Shown here piece after piece: positions 22,401-24,234 of a DNA stretch of 24,234 nucleotides. How positions within the stretch are numbered: the stretch's first letter is position 1; each line of letters opens with the position of its first letter. The DNA is taken from positions 1 to 24,234 of IMG/VR virus record IMGVR_UViG_3300008448_000630; one strand, 5' to 3'. The notes under the pieces were generated by a model that was not told the origin of the DNA, ran no database searches, and saw nothing but the letters and a program-made list of their open reading frames with translations. This DNA is from a virus. The translations under genes and the position numbers were made by a program.

Positions 22401-23441
22401 TTTATCTAGTAATGGTAACGTTTTCAGCAGAACAGCATTCGTAATTTCACCATTTTCGACCATCTCACCAAACGCCTGTGACGTGACGCCAAGCGCATTA
22501 GCGAAATCAACACGAAATGCCTGGTCTGCTTCAGCGATTTGCTGGTTTAGTTCTTCTGAACGTAGGGCGCCCTTGCCGAATGCCTGAATGATTGCGTTCG
22601 TGACCCTTTTAGCCTCGTCTGCAGTCTTGCCAAATGCCGCAAATCGTGAAGACAATGACTGCGTAATCTTTGATACGTCATCCAGAGATCCGCCGGACTG
22701 TAGGATTACAGGTGAAAGCTTAAGGAATCCTTCCCTTACAGTATTAAGGTCAACGCCAAGATTTAACGCAATTCGCGATGCTTCGGCCAGCGCCTTAGTT
22801 CCGCCACTTGCTCCTTGTCCAATCGCCTGAAACGTAAGACCTATTTGTTCAACCCCTTTCAGTGAGTTGACAAGCGTATTAGCTAAGGCAGTTACCTGCT
22901 GGATGATAATCGATACGCTCTGGAATCCATTTACCAGCTCACTGACGCCTCTGCCGAAAGACTGCAGGCCCTGTACATTAAGACCTATCTTAACTCGATC
23001 CCAGAATGAACTAGCACTAGCCAGTTGCAGTGCCCTATTGAGCTCTAATACCTTCCGGTTTTGTGCTTCCCATACGGGATTTATCGTTATAACCCTTTTG
23101 CCATATTTATCAACGCCTTCTACAAGTTTTTGAGTTTGATCCCTGGTCTGCTTTGTTGTATTTAATATTTGTTGCAGATTAGTCTTGCTGCCATTCTGGA
23201 CCTTATTTGCTTTATCATATGCTTTAGCTATATCATCTACTAATCTTATCTGCTCTTCCGCCGTTACCCTAAGCTCCTTTCCGTCTACCTGCAGCCTTAA
23301 TTTAGCAGTGGCCTCTATACCGAGGGCCTTGGCGACTTCATTCGCTGCTGCCTTGCCTTCCCTGACAAACGTGTCAAAAATCTGCTGGATCGCCTGCGGT
23401 GAGACTGAGGGATCAATTAGAAGATTGACGACGCTTGCCAT
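19413..23441 (-). CDS. Tail tape-measure protein
   Basis: This large protein (1342 residues from the ATG at 23441) sets tail length and probably takes part in DNA ejection. Residues about 290-340 carry the conserved tape-measure N-terminal pattern (GALRSEELNQQIAEAD, then LGVTSQAFGEMVENGEIT). A long hydrophobic stretch rich in A, I, L and V covers about 415-525. A charged coiled coil rich in E, K, Q and R covers about 895-1175. Near the C terminus, about 1215-1265, is the NELGREAFLS ... GAIIPAHI pattern seen at the end of many tape measures. An in-frame TTG at 23450 would add three residues; I prefer the ATG because it lies five bases after the stop of the +1 tube frame. The stop overlaps the next start as TAATG. 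Predicted tail length is about 200 nm (inference, 0.15 nm per residue). Confidence 0.95.
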   Translation of the reverse strand: MASVVNLLIDPSVSPQAIQQIFDTFVREGKAAANEVAKALGIEATAKLRLQVDGKELRVTAEEQIRLVDDIAKAYDKANKVQNGSKTNLQQILNTTKQTRDQTQKLVEGVDKYGKRVITINPVWEAQNRKVLELNRALQLASASSFWDRVKIGLNVQGLQSFGRGVSELVNGFQSVSIIIQQVTALANTLVNSLKGVEQIGLTFQAIGQGASGGTKALAEASRIALNLGVDLNTVREGFLKLSPVILQSGGSLDDVSKITQSLSSRFAAFGKTADEAKRVTNAIIQAFGKGALRSEELNQQIAEADQAFRVDFANALGVTSQAFGEMVENGEITNAVLLKTLPLLDKSALVYGKLGKSALDAANAFGTVGVTTQQIQSKIATINQLSLEKLGNSFKPAIQAGLQLQAVITDLFAALAKSETVKALGAILGAVGSGFVELLKVLTELIKILVQILDPFAKFVSKLLEIEPVAKAIGLILAILLVGALAKAVIGAIAFSVALSKGALSALGFTGAVNAAAVAAGRFGTVTAGGKAINAFSTVLGAAGGKVAQFGKYLLGTGPVLSRIGPAIKGVGSAVGGLRTGVTGAISNWKIYAKALQNSGGMADKAAAKLAPINRNLVASGQKAFDAGTKWATYTQRLGAARTTLTGIAAPLKGLAGGFKVAASGLRAFAGPTVIIGALAAAFDGWAKSQSGVNAVNERTKTSLAAATQSYDQLKSAVGATATEQAKLAERSNGFVNFFQGFINTIGSLIPGFQQLNLEQASFQAETAKLVAGQQEFRSAMVENIELFKKQIAASDGSKESTAKLAESTKGLVAAYDENDAQLNAYLQSLQKELPTTEASRKSHETLLAVTRGEIAANKALKIATLAKAAAAGVDVSQYNKQIAASAKYVEKLKEELAAIKERNQTKIKDLEGERDKEIERIDKTTQETTRARDKEIEGLERTKAATEKRYAAQDAAIERSRQLQDRAYNQEIERLAKLAAAVAKVYDQKINRLQGPTAAESQLAALDKRDLQREASQGETQRDRLQAKAQLERLAREEQIAALQQQKEAELAKIEAERAAKEEQRKQQQIEREEADYQRKLEREKELDKIQQEIDKRREANRLAEEQAEADKKKVTDEYAAKILPLQTEILNKTKELKTEEDKLAAARQAYNDKLKDGLGWADAILETEKKITAELNKPTKRRPSSTASNSGSSERDPSLQLRLPGDSNWAGGPVSGGTTYTVNELGREAFLSNTGRLSYINAPAWGQWTAPGAGAIIPAHITAGLNIPTGGTRVNSGATAAVRSSSAKRDNSLAKVLGAALGAPQGRVTNNVTIQSTNTTKAASDILVELTKIKRNRYR

Positions 23442-23472
23442 TGAGCTCAATAGTCTTGTTTAGACTGCCAAG

Positions 23473-23496
23473 AAAAAACCCCCGTTTCCGGGGGTT
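23473..23496 (-). terminator. Intrinsic terminator after the tail tube gene
   Basis: On the minus strand an 8-bp stem, AACCCCCG / CGGGGGTT, closes a GAAA tetraloop (loop at 23485-23488) and runs into a TTTTTT tract. This is a textbook Rho-independent terminator. It lies 24 bases after the tube stop codon and about 30 bases before the tape-measure ATG. It probably lowers transcription of the tape measure relative to the tube, since many tube copies but few tape copies are needed. The same hairpin sits inside the open +1 frame of the tube gene and could alternatively act on translation. Confidence 0.88.
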
Positions 23497-23519
23497 GATA
23501 GCTCCTGATTTTTATTGGC

Positions 23520-24155
23520 TCAGGGGGTGGGGCTAGGAGCGGGGTTGGCGTCAAGGTCAATACGGTAAGCCCCGTAGCCTTGAAGGGTGGCCTCCCAGGA
23601 CACGATAGCGCCGGCCTCGATCGACTCGGTATAGCCACTCAGGGTGCCGTAGCCATAGATGGTCTCATCGGTGCCCGTGGGGCCCACACGAGCGAACTTC
23701 ACGCGAAGGCTGTCAGCCACAGTGTTCTGCTCAGCAAGGCGCAGGATCTGGTAGCCAGCATCCTTGAAGTCAGCCACGCCAGACAGCGACACGCTCCAGG
23801 TCTTGGAAGTAGGCACCGACAGGTTGAAACCCTTGGTCTCGTCGTCGTAGGTCAGGATTTCTTCCGAGTTGGTATCGGTTTCCAGGGCTGCATTGGTCAG
23901 ACCGTACAGACGGGCCACCTTGTCGAGGCCGTCCATGTCGAAGGCGGTGCCGGCAACCGTGAAAACGCCGTTGGTGTAGGTGACCGAAGAGGTCGGAGCG
24001 AGCACGTTGGCGTTAGAGGTGCCAAGGTTGATGAATGCAGTACTGCCGGAAGTACCGGTACCCGTGGTGATGCCAGTGAAAGCCGTATCTACATCGGCGG
24101 AGGCCAGGGGCATAATGTACACATTATAGCCAAAGGCCGCTGAAAAGTTTGCCAT
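23520..24155 (-). CDS. Major tail protein (tail tube subunit)
   Basis: The 211-residue protein is probably the subunit that polymerises around the tape measure to form the tail tube. Its length, its place directly before the tape-measure gene, and the segment around residues 118-140 (KTWSVSLSGVADFKDAGYQI, followed by a leucine-rich strand) fit the TP901-1-like major tail protein family. In that family a W..SLSG.AD.kD..Y pattern sits in the central beta-sandwich. The start is ATG with no clear ribosome site. The protein ends in a proline-rich tail (ANPAPSPTP) and the last codons are CCC-ACC-CCC-TGA. CCC-T is prone to +1 slippage, and the +1 frame stays open for about 24 more codons. A short C-terminally extended form is therefore possible. 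The family call rests on pattern and synteny, not on a search. Confidence 0.8.
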   Translation of the reverse strand: MANFSAAFGYNVYIMPLASADVDTAFTGITTGTGTSGSTAFINLGTSNANVLAPTSSVTYTNGVFTVAGTAFDMDGLDKVARLYGLTNAALETDTNSEEILTYDDETKGFNLSVPTSKTWSVSLSGVADFKDAGYQILRLAEQNTVADSLRVKFARVGPTGTDETIYGYGTLSGYTESIEAGAIVSWEATLQGYGAYRIDLDANPAPSPTP

Positions 24156-24234
24156 GGGACTGATTTAGCGGGTTGAACCCAAGCGAAACGATAAAGCGGT
24201 TACCCCGCTATTATTATTTTGCCAAACTATTGTT
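24156..24234 (-). promoter_or_regulatory. Leader of the major tail protein gene
   Basis: This is the non-coding stretch upstream of the tail tube gene up to the window edge. It holds a short inverted repeat, AGCGG / CCGCT around a five-base loop (24195-24209), and an 11-base dyad GGGTTGAACCC (24170-24180) about 14 bases before the ATG. The first could be a weak terminator of a gene further right or an mRNA hairpin; the following T run (TTTAT) is poor. I see no convincing -35/-10 pair and no Shine-Dalgarno sequence. A promoter is expected for a highly expressed tube gene, but I cannot place it. Confidence 0.25.

Noticed and set aside
24195-24209. Hairpin AGCGG/CCGCT as a terminator
   Set aside because: The stem is only five pairs and is followed by TTTATCG, too weak to call. 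It is mentioned only within the leader.
1-24234. tRNA genes, CRISPR arrays, insertion sequences or attachment sites
   Set aside because: I saw no cloverleaf with a T-arm consensus, no regularly spaced short repeats, and no transposase or integrase. The coding density leaves no suitable gap.

Overview
The window is part of the late (virion structural) region of a long-tailed, siphovirus-type phage. All 21 genes I accept are on the minus strand, so transcription runs from the right end (about 24.2 kb) to the left end (1). I see no host gene, tRNA, integrase, lysis or replication gene. Three things suggest an aquatic phage: repeated LamG (concanavalin-like) domains, a GTYTN...GYGY insert of the kind common in cyanophage structural proteins, and several small tail-tip proteins of a style familiar from freshwater and marine phage genomes. 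A cyanobacterial host is plausible but not shown by the sequence.

Layout in transcription order. (1) Tail shaft: major tail tube protein (23520-24155), a strong terminator-like hairpin, then a long tape-measure protein (19413-23441). At the usual 0.15 nm per residue the tape measure implies a tail near 200 nm. (2) Tail tip: two small unknown proteins, a 901-residue baseplate hub-like protein (15930-18635), then five small or medium tail-tip proteins (13333-15900), several coupled by one-base TAATG or TGATG overlaps. (3) Adhesion region (938-13333): four LamG fibre proteins of 274, 721, 1416 and 454 residues, three paralogous small beta proteins of 138-144 residues, two very cysteine-rich proteins and a zinc-ribbon protein. 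(4) Start of the head module: a scaffold-like protein (133-885) followed by a second strong terminator (90-113). The major capsid gene would be expected just beyond the left edge.

The adhesion region is the most unusual part. Three fibres share an N-terminal scaffold that is continuous in the 721-residue protein. In the other two it is interrupted by LamG domains at three different, precisely definable points. One of these LamG domains is split so that its C-terminal part precedes its N-terminal part, like a circular permutation. A LamG fibre followed by a small beta protein occurs three times. This looks like a receptor-binding repertoire built by moving and duplicating lectin-like domains.

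Another point of interest is the gap between the tube and tape-measure genes. The tube gene ends in CCC-TGA, and the +1 frame stays open through the hairpin to a stop five bases before the tape-measure ATG. A frameshifted tube protein is therefore possible.
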